Of a DNA stretch of 56,486 bases, positions 1 to 9,339 are shown one piece after another. Both the position numbers and the translations under genes were made by a program. Below the pieces are notes generated by a model. The model saw only the letters and a program-made list of their open reading frames with translations, was not told the DNA's origin and searched no databases. The first letter of the stretch is position 1, and each line of letters starts with the position of its first letter. Source of the DNA: Pseudomonadales bacterium (lineage in GTDB: Bacteria; Pseudomonadota; Gammaproteobacteria; Pseudomonadales; Azotimanducaceae); NCBI GenBank assembly GCA_030749725.1, contig JASMJM010000079.1, forward strand, positions 1 through 56,486, written 5' to 3'.

Positions 1-1007
1 CACCTCGGTGCCGCTTGCGATGCTGCTCAAATGCCGAAACAGCGGATCCGAATATCGGCTGATCAAGAAACTGAATCCCATAAACACCAGCAGTAGACTG
101 CCGGCTGTGACGGTCAGCATCACCCAGTAGGGGACGAAACGAGCCAGGGGACTGCGTTCATCCTGCAACCCTTGCCAGGCCGGAGAAAGAGAGTAATCTG
201 AATTGAGTTGCTGCGCCTTGATAAGGTTAAGGAGCCTTTGGCGCAGTTCAGACAATTCCCGCTTAGGCGCGATGCCTTCACCATGGTATTTGCCTTCAAA
301 GCCCAGTTCCAGGCAGATGGAATAAACTCCAGAGCCTTCTGGTTGGAACTCGGCCTTTGCATCATCTCGTCGAGGGATTCGAAGAATTTGTCGCCGCCCC
401 AAGATTCACCGTGGAAGTGCCTCAACAGACTCTCAGCATCCCAATTACTGGAAATCCCCCAGGGCGTAGTCAGAACCAGTTCATCGATGAGACAGCAAAG
501 CGCAAAGCTGTAATAGCTGATCTGATCCACTTGTTCGGGAGGCAAGCCGAATTGTTGTGACTCATACTTGGCAATTTCATTGACCGCATAGGTTTTGAAC
601 TCATCCATATTTGGATGGGAGGTAGCACACTGTACTTTCCCAACGACATTCAGCAAGGGGGATGTCAGATGAATCACTGGATTGATTCCAGCCAGATCGC
701 CTGTGGTCATCTGCGCTTGCTTCGAATCGTTGTTGTCCGGTGTTTGGACGTATGGCTGGCGGGATGCTTGACTGGATGGTTGACGCGATGCATGACTGGA
801 TGGTCGACGCGATGGAGGACGCGATGGCCCTGATGGCGGCCGATAGTTTTCCGTTACCGCGGAATCATCCGGCCGACTGGCCGGCCGTCGTACTGGCGAT
901 GAGGATTGCTGCGCTGATTTGCTGATCGACTTCTGCCCCGACGGGCGCTCGCCAGAGGGTTTTCTCGGCTTACGTCCACCAGGACGAATTATCGTTCGAT
1001 CGCTCAT
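1..1007 (-). CDS. tssL: TssL / DotU-IcmH family T6SS membrane protein, frameshifted and cut by the window edge
   Basis: Inner-membrane component of the type VI secretion trans-envelope complex (TssJLM). After a Pro/Ser/Arg-rich tail of about 100 residues with imperfect RQPSSQAS-type repeats, the DotU domain begins near NPVIHLTSPLLN and includes ALCCLIDELVLTTPWG and LLRHFHGESWGGDKFF. Near 320-327 the frame is lost. Shifting frame there restores ICLELGFEGKYHGEG and ELSELRQRLLNLI, then a C-terminal membrane segment (YWVMLTVTAGSLLLVFMGF) that runs open to base 1. One base appears to be missing, probably a T in a short T run on the coding strand. Start is ATG at 1007, with AAGGA about ten bases upstream; a TTG two codons earlier is less likely. 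The 3' end lies outside the window, so an OmpA-like extension cannot be judged. Family assignment is firm; whether the gene is really broken is not. Confidence 0.85.
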
Positions 1008-1181
1008 CGTCAAATATCCTTGAGTTCAGCTCAGCTTTCGTCAGGAAAGGACCTGTACACAAGACTATCGTCCCATACTGTTTGAATAGTCGACTGATCG
1101 CCGCCATTGTCACTTAAATCTAGCGCAAAAACAAACCAAGCGCGCCACCGCAGACGTCTGCGCATGGGATGGGACAAGGGT

Positions 1182-2063
1182 TCAGCCACAATCGAAATGG
1201 AGGTACAACCCATCTACATCGTCAAAAGGCGCACCGAGGCTGATGACGCCCTGGCCCCATAAGATCAATTCTTCACGTCGCAGGTAGACCACATTGCCAT
1301 CTTCGGTGCGTACATAAGTGCCATTGGTGCTCTGATCGATCAGCGTGAACCGATCTCGTCTGCATTCTATACGTACGTGCTCTCTCGATGCCAATGTCGT
1401 CGGTAACGCCAGATCACACTGGCTGCCTCTGCCTATGACGAAGGGTGACCCTGATCTGACGAGATAGACTTCGTCGTCGAGCGATACCGTCATGCTGTGT
1501 CTCTGCTCTGACTCTTCGTGAAAAGATTGGGCGCCGATGGTGGTAATCTCCTCTTCGGATTCCCACATGATAAGGTAGATTTCGATGACAGATGCTTTAC
1601 CCTTCACACTGGCTCGATCGAACACCTTCGCATACTCGCGGTTCTCCGGGCTTAATTCTTCAACAAAATCCTGGGTGGCGATGATCTGTTCTGCCATGGC
1701 AATTCCTGCCATGCGGGCAGCCACATTAACGGCGTCACCAAACAGGTCTCCCGATTGAAAGATCACCGGTCCGTAATGCATGCCTACCTTGATGCGCAAA
1801 TCCGGATTTGCTTCCAGATTCGCACTCTCCTGCATTTCACAAGCGGCAAAAAAGGCATGGTCCGGTTTGTCGAATCGACACATCAACTCTTCGCCAATGT
1901 ACTTGATGATCTCTCCCTGATTTCTCCTAACTGCTTCTGACAGGTGCCCGAGACTCTCTTCAATTGCTTTCTGTGCGCCTTCATCGCCCAGACTGTCATA
2001 AAGCTCAGCGGCGCCGACGATATCCGCAAACACAATGGCTAAGGACTGCTGTTCATCGCTCAT
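1182..2063 (-). CDS. Soluble class III nucleotide cyclase with C-terminal FHA domain
   Basis: Predicted cytoplasmic protein of 293 residues with no membrane segment. Residues about 5-170 are a class III adenylate/guanylate cyclase catalytic domain: metal-binding Asp14 in VFADIVG, Lys54 in IIKYIGEE, and Asp110, Asn113 and Arg117 in LFGDAVNVAARM. The second metal ligand, normally Asp in the IGD motif, is Glu58 here (IGEE), a conservative but unusual change. The Lys/Asp pair is the one expected for ATP rather than GTP. Residues about 198-282 are an FHA phosphothreonine-binding domain (VIGRGSQCDLAL, SREHVRI, STNGTYV). It lies downstream of the divergent tagH and upstream of tssL on the same strand, so it probably belongs to the T6SS locus. 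Start ATG has GGAAG about nine bases upstream. Activity and the phosphoprotein bound by the FHA domain are inference. Confidence 0.85.
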   Translation of the reverse strand: MSDEQQSLAIVFADIVGAAELYDSLGDEGAQKAIEESLGHLSEAVRRNQGEIIKYIGEELMCRFDKPDHAFFAACEMQESANLEANPDLRIKVGMHYGPVIFQSGDLFGDAVNVAARMAGIAMAEQIIATQDFVEELSPENREYAKVFDRASVKGKASVIEIYLIMWESEEEITTIGAQSFHEESEQRHSMTVSLDDEVYLVRSGSPFVIGRGSQCDLALPTTLASREHVRIECRRDRFTLIDQSTNGTYVRTEDGNVVYLRREELILWGQGVISLGAPFDDVDGLYLHFDCG

Positions 2064-2484
2064 ATAGAGTCACTTCCTAACGGATTGCATTGTCCGGACC
2101 AGGATCGTCCAGATCCTGGGCCAGCATGGTTTTACCACCCAAAAAACCACCTACTGCACGAATACAGTCTACTCCGATCACAAACAAATGGAATTTGCCC
2201 CCGATGAGCCGTAGCCATCATCCAACCCTTTTTCTGTAATATACTGATATACAACGACTTATTTGGGACCGACGGGAGCACTTCAGAGTGCTGAAATCCC
2301 TTCAAAATCCAGTGTAATCAACCCCTTAGACTTGAATTGACTATTGGATTTGTTAGACTGCGATCTAGTCGCAGAGGCTACTATGTACAAACTGCCAGTA
2401 GAATCTCCAGTTTATTCTCAACCGGGAAATGGATTTTGCCGATCGTCTATTGTCACCTGACCTACTGATTGGGAGAAATACCGT
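2064..2484. other. Divergent intergenic region between the cyclase-FHA gene and tagH
   Basis: 421 bases without a credible gene on either strand. It must hold the promoters for both divergent genes. The stretch around 2330-2370 is AT-rich and contains TTGACT, but I see no convincing matching -10 at proper spacing. No strong inverted repeat, terminator or riboswitch is recognisable. Confidence 0.5.
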
Positions 2485-3909
2485 TTGAGCATTACCTTGG
2501 CCTGCATAAGCAATCAAGACAATCGTCGATCTGGTTCACGGGAAATTGAACTGGGCAGGCAAGGCGGTACGATCGGTCGGGCGGCAGACAACGACTTTGT
2601 CGTCGATGATCCGGAACGATTTGCCTCTAATCATCATTGCCGTATATTCCATGATAACCGTGGTTATTGTATTGAAGACACGTCATCGAACGGAACTGTA
2701 GTAAACAACGAGAAAGAGTTGTTCAGGGGTCAAACCCACGTTCTGCAGAGCGGAGACATTCTCACCATCGGTGACTGTATCATCGAAATAGAAGTTCAAC
2801 CGGAGGCGAGCCGTCCAGAACCGAGCCGCCCACGATCACGACAACCACGGCCGCCTCAACGGCCAGCAGTTGAACGCAGTGATGAGGGTTTCGATGATTT
2901 GGACGAAGAGCCCCTGGAAGCAGATCCTATTCCTCGGCAATCCGATTCAAAGTCCCGCCCATCCGCAAAGCAAACAGATCTCTCCATAGATGAGGCATTT
3001 AGTTTTTCTGAGCGGAAAGAGCAAACGCCAAAGCAAGTTCCCGAGCCAAGTCCGGGTCGACGTGCAACTGCAAAGCACGGCGCTGAAGATATCGAACGAG
3101 CGCCCGCAGCGAAGCAAAAGAGAGGCAAAGGCAGAGCAACTCCTCCAAGGAAGGAACGGCCAGCGCCAGCGAGAAAAGAAAGGGGCGCACCAGCCAAGAG
3201 AAAAAGGGGCGTAAGGGCCACGCCGGCAGGTCAAGCAGCAAAACAACCGAGGGCAGCGCCGTCAAGAAAGGAAAAGGCGCCGCCGGCTTCGGACCAGATT
3301 GACACACAGGACAATGATCAGATCAAGCTGGCTTTCTTTGCATTTCTGTCTGAACTCGATATGGAACCACAACAGTTGACCGGACTGGACGAAGTCGAGT
3401 TCATGCACATGGCCGGCAAGATTCTACGTATCCTGACCGACGGAATGATGGAGATCCTCAAGGCCCGTGGCGACGTCAAGAAGTCCTTCAGAATGGACAC
3501 AACAAAGATAAAAGGTGTGCAGAATAACGCTCTGAAATTCTCTGGCTCCCCGGAGGAAGCTATCTACCGAATGTTAACCATGCAGCCGGGCTTTCTGGAA
3601 CCATTGGAGTCCGTAGATGAGGCCGTACAAGATGCCAAAGCTCATCAGATTGCCATGGTTAGCGGCATGAATGCTGCGATTCACTCAGTCCTGCTAAGTT
3701 TCGATCCGAAAAAGCTGGAAGAGACATTGGATCAGGGCTTCGCCATCGGAAAGAAGGCCAAGTATTGGGATCGATATATTGAGAAGTACACGCAAATCGC
3801 ACAAGATTCAGAGCGCAACTTTAATGATCTGTTTGCAGAGGCATTTCGCCATTCATACGAAGAACAGGTGCGAAGAGTGGAGGACGAGGAACCCAAGAGA
3901 TCTCGTTAG
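2485..3909 (+). CDS. tagH: T6SS-associated FHA-domain protein TagH (ImpI/VasC family)
   Basis: 474-residue protein with three parts. An N-terminal FHA domain (about 20-105; TIGRAADNDFVV, SNHHCRIF, TSSNGTVV) should read phosphothreonine. A long Lys/Arg/Pro/Ala-rich linker (about 110-275) is probably disordered. The C-terminal T6SS-FHA domain (about 280-460) contains GKILRILTDGMMEILKAR, KFSGSPEEA and AKYWDRYIEKY, typical of TagH. In other bacteria such proteins act with the PpkA/PppA threonine kinase-phosphatase pair; neither gene is in this window. The start is TTG, with GGGAG about nine bases upstream; no nearer ATG precedes the FHA domain. It is transcribed away from the cyclase-FHA gene across a 421-base gap. 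The linker is lower in complexity than its surroundings, as usual for such linkers. Confidence 0.9.
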   Translation: MSITLACISNQDNRRSGSREIELGRQGGTIGRAADNDFVVDDPERFASNHHCRIFHDNRGYCIEDTSSNGTVVNNEKELFRGQTHVLQSGDILTIGDCIIEIEVQPEASRPEPSRPRSRQPRPPQRPAVERSDEGFDDLDEEPLEADPIPRQSDSKSRPSAKQTDLSIDEAFSFSERKEQTPKQVPEPSPGRRATAKHGAEDIERAPAAKQKRGKGRATPPRKERPAPARKERGAPAKRKRGVRATPAGQAAKQPRAAPSRKEKAPPASDQIDTQDNDQIKLAFFAFLSELDMEPQQLTGLDEVEFMHMAGKILRILTDGMMEILKARGDVKKSFRMDTTKIKGVQNNALKFSGSPEEAIYRMLTMQPGFLEPLESVDEAVQDAKAHQIAMVSGMNAAIHSVLLSFDPKKLEETLDQGFAIGKKAKYWDRYIEKYTQIAQDSERNFNDLFAEAFRHSYEEQVRRVEDEEPKRSR

Positions 3910-4007
3910 TGAAATCACTGACAGGTGCCGAAGCCCAGCTTGATAAGATTGATGACCATTCCCGAAATTGCTTTATCTTCAGATTGACTGGCAAGTGAGC
4001 GGTTCAC

Positions 4008-4652
4008 ATGGCTGACTATCGGGACAGGATCAAGGTATCTGACACTGCAGCTACAAAATATAATTCCCGCAAACCTGGCAAACACCTTGCCGAGATAAGA
4101 CTGGTTGAGCGAGCCCTGAGGGACTTGGATGGCATCAGCACAGTGCTGGATGCGCCCTGTGGAACCGGCAGATTTTCGATTCTGATGGCGCAAGAAGGAT
4201 ATGTCACTACAGGAGTGGATCTGGGAGATGCGGCATTGGCCCAGGCAGAGAATAACTGCAAATCAGCCGGCGTCACGGACGTGACGCTGGAGAAGGGGGA
4301 TTTGGAGCAGTTACCCTATGCGGTCTCTTCTTTCGATATGGTGTTCTGCTTCAGGATGTTTCATCACTTTCCGGACGCGGTAGTTCGGGAACGCGTGGTT
4401 GGTGAGCTGTGCAGGGTTGCGCGCAAATACGTGCTGATTTCCTACTTCGATCCGCGCGCCATCACCAGTATCAAACGCCGACTGCAGCGCCGATTCTTCG
4501 GCAAGAAGTCAAAACAAAACGCAACATCCCTGCAAGAGGTCGAGGGCTACTTTCGCAAGCATGACTTCGAACTGACTGGCAACCTGGCTAGGGTGCCTAT
4601 CCTGCACACCATAAGATTGGCGACGTTTGAATGCGCCGAGCAGATCGGTTAA
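4008..4652 (+). CDS. Class I SAM-dependent methyltransferase (copy 1 of 3 related genes)
   Basis: 214-residue Rossmann-fold methyltransferase. Motif I is VLDAPCGTGRFS (about residues 46-57), the acidic end of beta-2 is TTGVDLGD, and a conserved central block reads FDMVFCFRMFHHFP. The N-terminal TKYNSRKPGKHLAEI helix matches the region before motif I in the two other small methyltransferases at 44608-45309 and 49016-49681. The substrate is unknown; a membrane-lipid or envelope substrate is possible but not shown. It follows tagH by about 100 bases on the same strand and is convergent with the MBL hydrolase gene. The ATG is preceded only by a weak purine stretch (GTGAGCGG). Confidence 0.8.
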   Translation: MADYRDRIKVSDTAATKYNSRKPGKHLAEIRLVERALRDLDGISTVLDAPCGTGRFSILMAQEGYVTTGVDLGDAALAQAENNCKSAGVTDVTLEKGDLEQLPYAVSSFDMVFCFRMFHHFPDAVVRERVVGELCRVARKYVLISYFDPRAITSIKRRLQRRFFGKKSKQNATSLQEVEGYFRKHDFELTGNLARVPILHTIRLATFECAEQIG

Positions 4653-4718
4653 CGACCGGACTACAGTCGCTGCGCCCGATTCAGGGGCAACTGAACCATC
4701 GGCACTCGGTTAGATAAG

Positions 4719-5480
4719 TTACGCGAGGTCAATCCAATCCAGTCCATCGCTTTGGTCGGCCAGCCACAACTTTCCGGACCATCGCTCACTCGCCGAGCAG
4801 ATTTCATCCCGAGCCAACATGGGCATGTTGTTCTTTTCACTCACGTGGGCGATGACCAGATGCTGAAGTCGATCCAGATCAACTTTCGTCAGCAATGATG
4901 CCGCCTGCTCATTGCTCAAATGTCCATAGTTGCCAGCCACCCTCTTTTTGAGACGCGCGGAGTACGGTCCAGTGGCCAGCATCTTCACATCATGATTACA
5001 CTCCAGGATGAGCGCATCACATTGGCTGTATTGCTCCTCTATGAATCTGGTTACGTGACCAAGATCTGTAAGCAAACCCAGGGTTCGGCCATCTGCTGAG
5101 ATCAGATACTGACAGGGCTCCCTGGCATCATGGGGAACAGGAACGGGAGTTATTTCAAACGTCTCAATAAAGATGGATTCGTGGCAGCTGATCACGTGTA
5201 GTTGCGGCAGGTGCCCCAGTCTTTTGCTGTTGTACGTACCGGATGTCATGTAAACAGGGACGCAGTGCTTGCGTGCGAAGGGAGCTACTCCGTGAATGTG
5301 ATCACCATGTTCATGGGTGACCAAAACAGCAGCCACGTCGGCAGGGGATCTACCTACCCTGCGCAAGCGTTTCTCGGTTTCCTTAACGGTGAAACCCAAG
5401 TCTATCAGCAGACAGGTACCGTCATGCTCCACCAGAGTCCCGTTACCATGGCTGCCGCTGCCCAAGGAAGCAAAACGCAC
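4719..5480 (-). CDS. MBL-fold metallohydrolase, YycJ/WalJ family
   Basis: 253-residue metallo-beta-lactamase-fold enzyme with the family's N-terminus RFASLGSGSHGN and the metal motif THEHGDH at residues 55-61, giving His56, His58, Asp60 and His61. Further ligands are plausible in PVPHDA, LTDLGH and HLVIAHVSEKNN. YycJ/WalJ-type proteins are putative exonuclease-like or phosphodiesterase-like hydrolases; the exact substrate is not established. The GTG start at 5480 is chosen because it gives the conserved (M)RFASLGSGS start; there is no strong Shine-Dalgarno. It is the third gene of a dapA-bamC-MBL set. In Pseudomonas-type genomes the purC gene follows, but purC is absent here. Confidence 0.85.
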   Translation of the reverse strand: MRFASLGSGSHGNGTLVEHDGTCLLIDLGFTVKETEKRLRRVGRSPADVAAVLVTHEHGDHIHGVAPFARKHCVPVYMTSGTYNSKRLGHLPQLHVISCHESIFIETFEITPVPVPHDAREPCQYLISADGRTLGLLTDLGHVTRFIEEQYSQCDALILECNHDVKMLATGPYSARLKKRVAGNYGHLSNEQAASLLTKVDLDRLQHLVIAHVSEKNNMPMLARDEICSASERWSGKLWLADQSDGLDWIDLA

Positions 5481-5559
5481 TCTAGGAGTTTGACCGAGAT
5501 GTCGGGCCGCGAGAACAGACTGACCAACTGCGCATTTCGCGCTCCTTTCCCAAATGTGG

Positions 5560-6669
5560 TCAGGTGGAGTATTCCTTGATAATTTTCAATATCCTCTCGG
5601 CCATCTGTGCACTCGCCAACGTGGCGGGGTCTTTTAAGATGGTGACGTCCACACCGTCATCCGCCTGATCAAGACGAATCAGGTATCTGTCCTCCTCGCC
5701 TGCAGGTAACGCATCCCCTCGCATGAATAGTCTCCTGATGAATCCAGGTTGATCGCCGCTGCTGTCTCTGTAATAGACAAAATAGACAGCTGATGAGCGG
5801 TCCAGATCTTCAACGTCAATCCTGGCATTGTCCAATGCCGCACCAACGGTTGCCCACGCTCTATTGAAATCTAATCTATACTTTAGTACCGGCCTGGTTC
5901 TATCCGGCACCAGCACCGCTCTGGATTCGTTGGTTATCGATCCAGCTAACAGAGATACAGTGGTGCTCTGGTTGATGGTCTCCCCCAGATGGTATGCAAT
6001 TGCAGATAACACAGTGTCTTCCACCTGCAGATCATCTGACTGTTCCGACCAATTCAGCTGTTCATCCTGCCTCAAGCCGGGAGTTGCCCGCTTGTAGCGC
6101 AGATGTATCTCTGAACTGCCAGTGCGAACACCGGGTTCTATTCGCATCTGGAATCTGTTCTCAATCTGATCCCTGCTACTTGTTTGAGCGCCGCCTTGCT
6201 TAAGACTGCCAAGTATTTGTTCTCCGTCCCCATCCTCAGATCGCAACCATTCAGTCTCGATCAGTCCGCTACTGGGATCGATGAGGGCGATCGTCAGATT
6301 ATTGTCTTGCCAGAATTCACGTAGGTCAGACCAGACAGTCGCCGGTGGCACGTCCAGAAAGATCCACCTGCTTTCTCCCAACCGCTTAATGATAATCCTT
6401 TCGATACCAAAGTTGGTGGGCAGTGGTACCGGCACTGGTACCTCGAACTCCTGTCCGGAGATGCCCCTCGAGTCAACTATATCCGGAATCACCATCAGAT
6501 CATTGAAAGCAGGGGAGTCGAGATTCTCCGGTATCTTCGTTCTGGGGAACGTATCCGCCTTAAGATAGTCGTTTTCTCTGTCCCGCAGTCCCACGTACCG
6601 ACAGCTCACAATCGTTAGGGCAATGATCACTACAAATATAGCCCCGGTCTCAGACCTCATCAATTTCAC
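5560..6669 (-). CDS. bamC: Outer-membrane assembly lipoprotein BamC
   Basis: 369 residues. The N-terminal signal ends in a lipobox (ALTIVSC, Cys at residue 23), so the protein is lipidated and belongs to the BAM complex that inserts outer-membrane proteins. The unstructured lasso segment (RENDYLKADTFPRTKIPENL) is followed by helix-grip domains containing RWIFLDVPPATVWSDLREFW and GLIETEW, as in BamC/NlpB. It lies between dapA (gap about 70 bases) and the MBL hydrolase on the same strand, the usual order. The GTG start at 6669 is preferred over the ATG three codons later because AAGGAG lies five bases upstream of it. The family is weakly conserved, so placement next to dapA adds to confidence. 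Confidence 0.88.
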   Translation of the reverse strand: MKLMRSETGAIFVVIIALTIVSCRYVGLRDRENDYLKADTFPRTKIPENLDSPAFNDLMVIPDIVDSRGISGQEFEVPVPVPLPTNFGIERIIIKRLGESRWIFLDVPPATVWSDLREFWQDNNLTIALIDPSSGLIETEWLRSEDGDGEQILGSLKQGGAQTSSRDQIENRFQMRIEPGVRTGSSEIHLRYKRATPGLRQDEQLNWSEQSDDLQVEDTVLSAIAYHLGETINQSTTVSLLAGSITNESRAVLVPDRTRPVLKYRLDFNRAWATVGAALDNARIDVEDLDRSSAVYFVYYRDSSGDQPGFIRRLFMRGDALPAGEEDRYLIRLDQADDGVDVTILKDPATLASAQMAERILKIIKEYST

Positions 6670-6739
6670 CTCGTCTCCTTAACTGGAATGCAAATTGTCG
6701 AACAAATCGAACCACGTAGAGACTGATGCAACGACAAAG

Positions 6740-7618
6740 TCAATTGCCAATACCAGCCTGAGCAAGCGCATCCCTGACGATGTCGTGATATTGACCCGAC
6801 AATTCCGTGAGCGGCAGTCTGATCCCCTTACCTATCTTGCCCATCTGATGCAATGCCCATTTGACCGGAATAGGATTCGATTCAACAAAAAGCCCCTTAT
6901 GCAGGCCCATGAGTTTGCTATTCAGGTCATTGGCCCTGTCAGCATCGCCGGCAAGCGCCACCTGACAGACCTCGGCCATCTGATCAGGCGCCACATTGGC
7001 TGTCACGCTGATGGTCCCCCTGGCACCATTTAGAATCAAATCCACGGCAGTTGCGTCATCTCCTGAATAAACGACAACATCAGATTCACAAAGTTCCAAG
7101 ATATCGAGGGTTCGGTTCACATCCCCGGTCGCTTCCTTGATGCCGATGACATTTTTCAAAGCAGACAATCGCGCCACTGTTTCAGCCAGCATATCGCAAG
7201 CCGTTCTACCCGGCACGTTGTAGAGGATCTGAGGAATATCTACAGTTTCAGCTACCAATTTATAGTGTTGATACAGCCCTTCCTGCGTCGGCTTGTTGTA
7301 GTAAGGTGTGACCAGCAAACAGGCATCTGCTCCGGCATCCCGAGCCATCTGAGTCAATTCGATCGCTTCTAGAGTCGCATTGGCGCCGGTACCGGCAATT
7401 ACCGGCAGTCTGCCATTGACCTGATTCACCACACGCTTGATTATTTGAGCGTGTTCCTTTACATCCACCGTCGCGGATTCACCGGTTGTACCCACCGGCA
7501 CGATACCGTTGGTCCCCATCGCAATGTGCCAGTCAACCAGAGCATCGAGACTGTCCCAGTCCAAGGAACCGTCCTCCTGCATGGGCGTGACCAGTGCAAC
7601 AATACTGCCTGATATCAT
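6740..7618 (-). CDS. dapA: 4-hydroxy-tetrahydrodipicolinate synthase
   Basis: 292-residue TIM-barrel enzyme that condenses pyruvate with aspartate semialdehyde in the diaminopimelate/lysine pathway. Visible motifs are GTTGESAT near the substrate pocket, the catalytic Tyr in ILYNVPGRTA, and the Schiff-base Lys in VIGIKEATGD. Length and motifs are typical. ATG at 7618 is taken as the start (SIVALVTPM follows), with GGAAG about eight bases upstream; a TTG two codons earlier is possible. bamC follows on the same strand, as in most gammaproteobacteria. Confidence 0.95.
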   Translation of the reverse strand: MISGSIVALVTPMQEDGSLDWDSLDALVDWHIAMGTNGIVPVGTTGESATVDVKEHAQIIKRVVNQVNGRLPVIAGTGANATLEAIELTQMARDAGADACLLVTPYYNKPTQEGLYQHYKLVAETVDIPQILYNVPGRTACDMLAETVARLSALKNVIGIKEATGDVNRTLDILELCESDVVVYSGDDATAVDLILNGARGTISVTANVAPDQMAEVCQVALAGDADRANDLNSKLMGLHKGLFVESNPIPVKWALHQMGKIGKGIRLPLTELSGQYHDIVRDALAQAGIGN

Positions 7619-7702
7619 GGTCAATCTTCCATCATGAAAAGAGTGAATATACTGTTGGGGCAGACCGATAACAAGCCTGCATCATTCAACGGCCCGTCCC
7701 AT

Positions 7703-8779
7703 CTACGGCTGGGATTCTGGTTCGAGCTGAGACGGGTGCTTGGGCCAGGCTGTCATAATTGCTTTGATTAAAGTTGCCAGGGGAATTGCAAAAAACACTC
7801 CCCACAATCCCCACAGGCCACCAAAAACCAGCACAGCCGTGATAATGGCGATGGGGTGCAGATTGACAACCTCAGAAAACAGCTTGGGCACCAGCAAGAG
7901 ACCGTCCAGGGCCTGAATGACCACGTATCCGAGCATCAGAATCAATAGGTCTCCGCCCCAACCCCATTGAGAATAAGCGATCAGAACCACTGGAACTGTC
8001 ACCACAGCGACGCCAAGATAAGGGATGATGACCGAAAGCCCCACCAGGAATCCCAGTAACGCAGCGTAATTCAGCCCGACGACTATGAAGAAAATGTAGG
8101 TGACACCGCCTGCTATGAGGATTTCGATCACCTTGCCGCGCATGTAGTTGGCCATCTGCTCACCCATCTCATGACCGATCTTGCTCATCAGTGGTTTTTC
8201 CTTGGGGAGAAAGGCCAGAAACCAGTTCAACAACAGATCCTTGTCTTTGAGGAAGAAGAACACCAGGATCGGTACCAGCAACGTATAGACCAGTATTGAC
8301 ATGAGTAATGGCAACTGGGACAGGGAATAAGAGACCAACCACTGTCCAAATTGCGCCACTTCACCGCCCAGCATATCGACCCAAGTAGCGACTTTTTCCT
8401 CAGTGATCAGATCAGGGAAGCTCTCGGGTAACAACTCCAGTAAGGCCTGACCTTTTTCGACCATCTTGGGCAATTCATTGAATAAACTCGACATCTGGCG
8501 CCAAACGCGGGGAATGACAAATAGAAAAAAGGCGAAGAAGATACCCAGGAACATGAAGAACGTGACCGGCACCGCCACCGAATTGGGCACGCGCAATCTG
8601 GCCAGATAGGTAATCAATCCCTGCATGACGAATGCCAGCACCATCCCGGTCAACACCGGTGCCAGCAGGTTCCCCATGGTCAGTATGACGATGAAGACAA
8701 GCAGCAGAAGTATGGTAAACAGGACAGCTTCTTCGTCGGACAGGTACTTGTCCAACCAGCCCCTCATTACATCCAGCAT
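7703..8779 (-). CDS. AI-2E family transporter / PerM-like permease
   Basis: 358-residue polytopic inner-membrane protein with about seven or eight hydrophobic segments: an N-terminal pair, a soluble region with the amphipathic LPKMVEKGQALLELLPESFP, and a C-terminal cluster with GVAVVTVPVVLIAY and VVNLHPIAIITAVLVFGGLWGLWG. The last motif is characteristic of the UPF0118/AI-2E exporter family that includes E. coli PerM and TqsA. Substrate is not predictable. It sits directly downstream of the tusA-like gene and near bepA, a conserved neighbourhood in Pseudomonas-type genomes. The ATG at 8779 opens a hydrophilic segment before the first membrane helix. Confidence 0.88.
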   Translation of the reverse strand: MLDVMRGWLDKYLSDEEAVLFTILLLLVFIVILTMGNLLAPVLTGMVLAFVMQGLITYLARLRVPNSVAVPVTFFMFLGIFFAFFLFVIPRVWRQMSSLFNELPKMVEKGQALLELLPESFPDLITEEKVATWVDMLGGEVAQFGQWLVSYSLSQLPLLMSILVYTLLVPILVFFFLKDKDLLLNWFLAFLPKEKPLMSKIGHEMGEQMANYMRGKVIEILIAGGVTYIFFIVVGLNYAALLGFLVGLSVIIPYLGVAVVTVPVVLIAYSQWGWGGDLLILMLGYVVIQALDGLLLVPKLFSEVVNLHPIAIITAVLVFGGLWGLWGVFFAIPLATLIKAIMTAWPKHPSQLEPESQP

Positions 8780-8815
8780 TTAGCTTTCCTCACGATGCAA
8801 CCCTCCCCCTCACCA

Positions 8816-9058
8816 TCAGGCTTTCTGTACCCAGTACAGAAACTTGTCATCGTCCTCTCTTGATTCAAGCAACTGGTTGCCGCTCTGCTGGCAAAACACC
8901 TGGAAATCCCGTACGGAACCGGGATCGGTACAGGTTACCTTGAGCACCTCGCCGGATGCCATGCCGTTGAGTAGCTGCTTCGCCTTGAGCAGGGGCAAGG
9001 GACAGGTCAGACCAGAAGCATCCAATTCCTCATCTATTTCGCAGCCTTCGGCCAGCAT
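8816..9058 (-). CDS. TusA-like sulfurtransferase / sulfur carrier
   Basis: 80-residue protein of the TusA/SirA/YedF fold. The signature DASGLTCPLPLLKAKQLL includes the Cys-Pro motif that carries persulfide sulfur in TusA. It lacks membrane segments, is the usual length, and is cytoplasmic. Located between perM and the divergent bepA gene. GGAG lies about eight bases before the ATG at 9058. Whether it serves tRNA thiolation, molybdenum cofactor or another sulfur pathway cannot be told. Confidence 0.9.
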   Translation of the reverse strand: MLAEGCEIDEELDASGLTCPLPLLKAKQLLNGMASGEVLKVTCTDPGSVRDFQVFCQQSGNQLLESREDDDKFLYWVQKA

Positions 9059-9339
9059 CCGTCGTCTCCGTGAACAGCCTGTTTTTGAAGCCGATAGTAT
9101 ATCTTGAACACCTTCCGAAAACCTAAAATAGCTGCTTACACCCTATCCACTCACAGACCCGTTGCAACGGAATCCGGCTTCCACGGTCTTACTAAAGATG
9201 GCGGCCCACAATCCCCGGCAGTCTGTTCAACCCCGCTGAAGCCGGGTAGAGTAACGCTAGATTTTTTTCTGTTTCGAATTGTGAGGATACGTCTCAATTG
9301 ACAAGCAACGACTCGACTGATGAGTAAGCGTCCCCGTTT

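Noticed and set aside
1031-1213. 60-residue minus-strand frame between tssL and the cyclase gene
   Set aside because: It overlaps the end of the cyclase gene, has no ribosome-binding site and no protein-like pattern.
2230-2256. Possible LexA box near the AT-rich CTGTAATATACTGATATA
   Set aside because: CTGT is present but ACAG does not follow at eight bases, so the dyad is broken.
2856-3307. Several long frames on the minus strand opposite the tagH linker
   Set aside because: They mirror the Lys/Arg/Pro-rich low-complexity linker, which keeps opposite frames open by chance.
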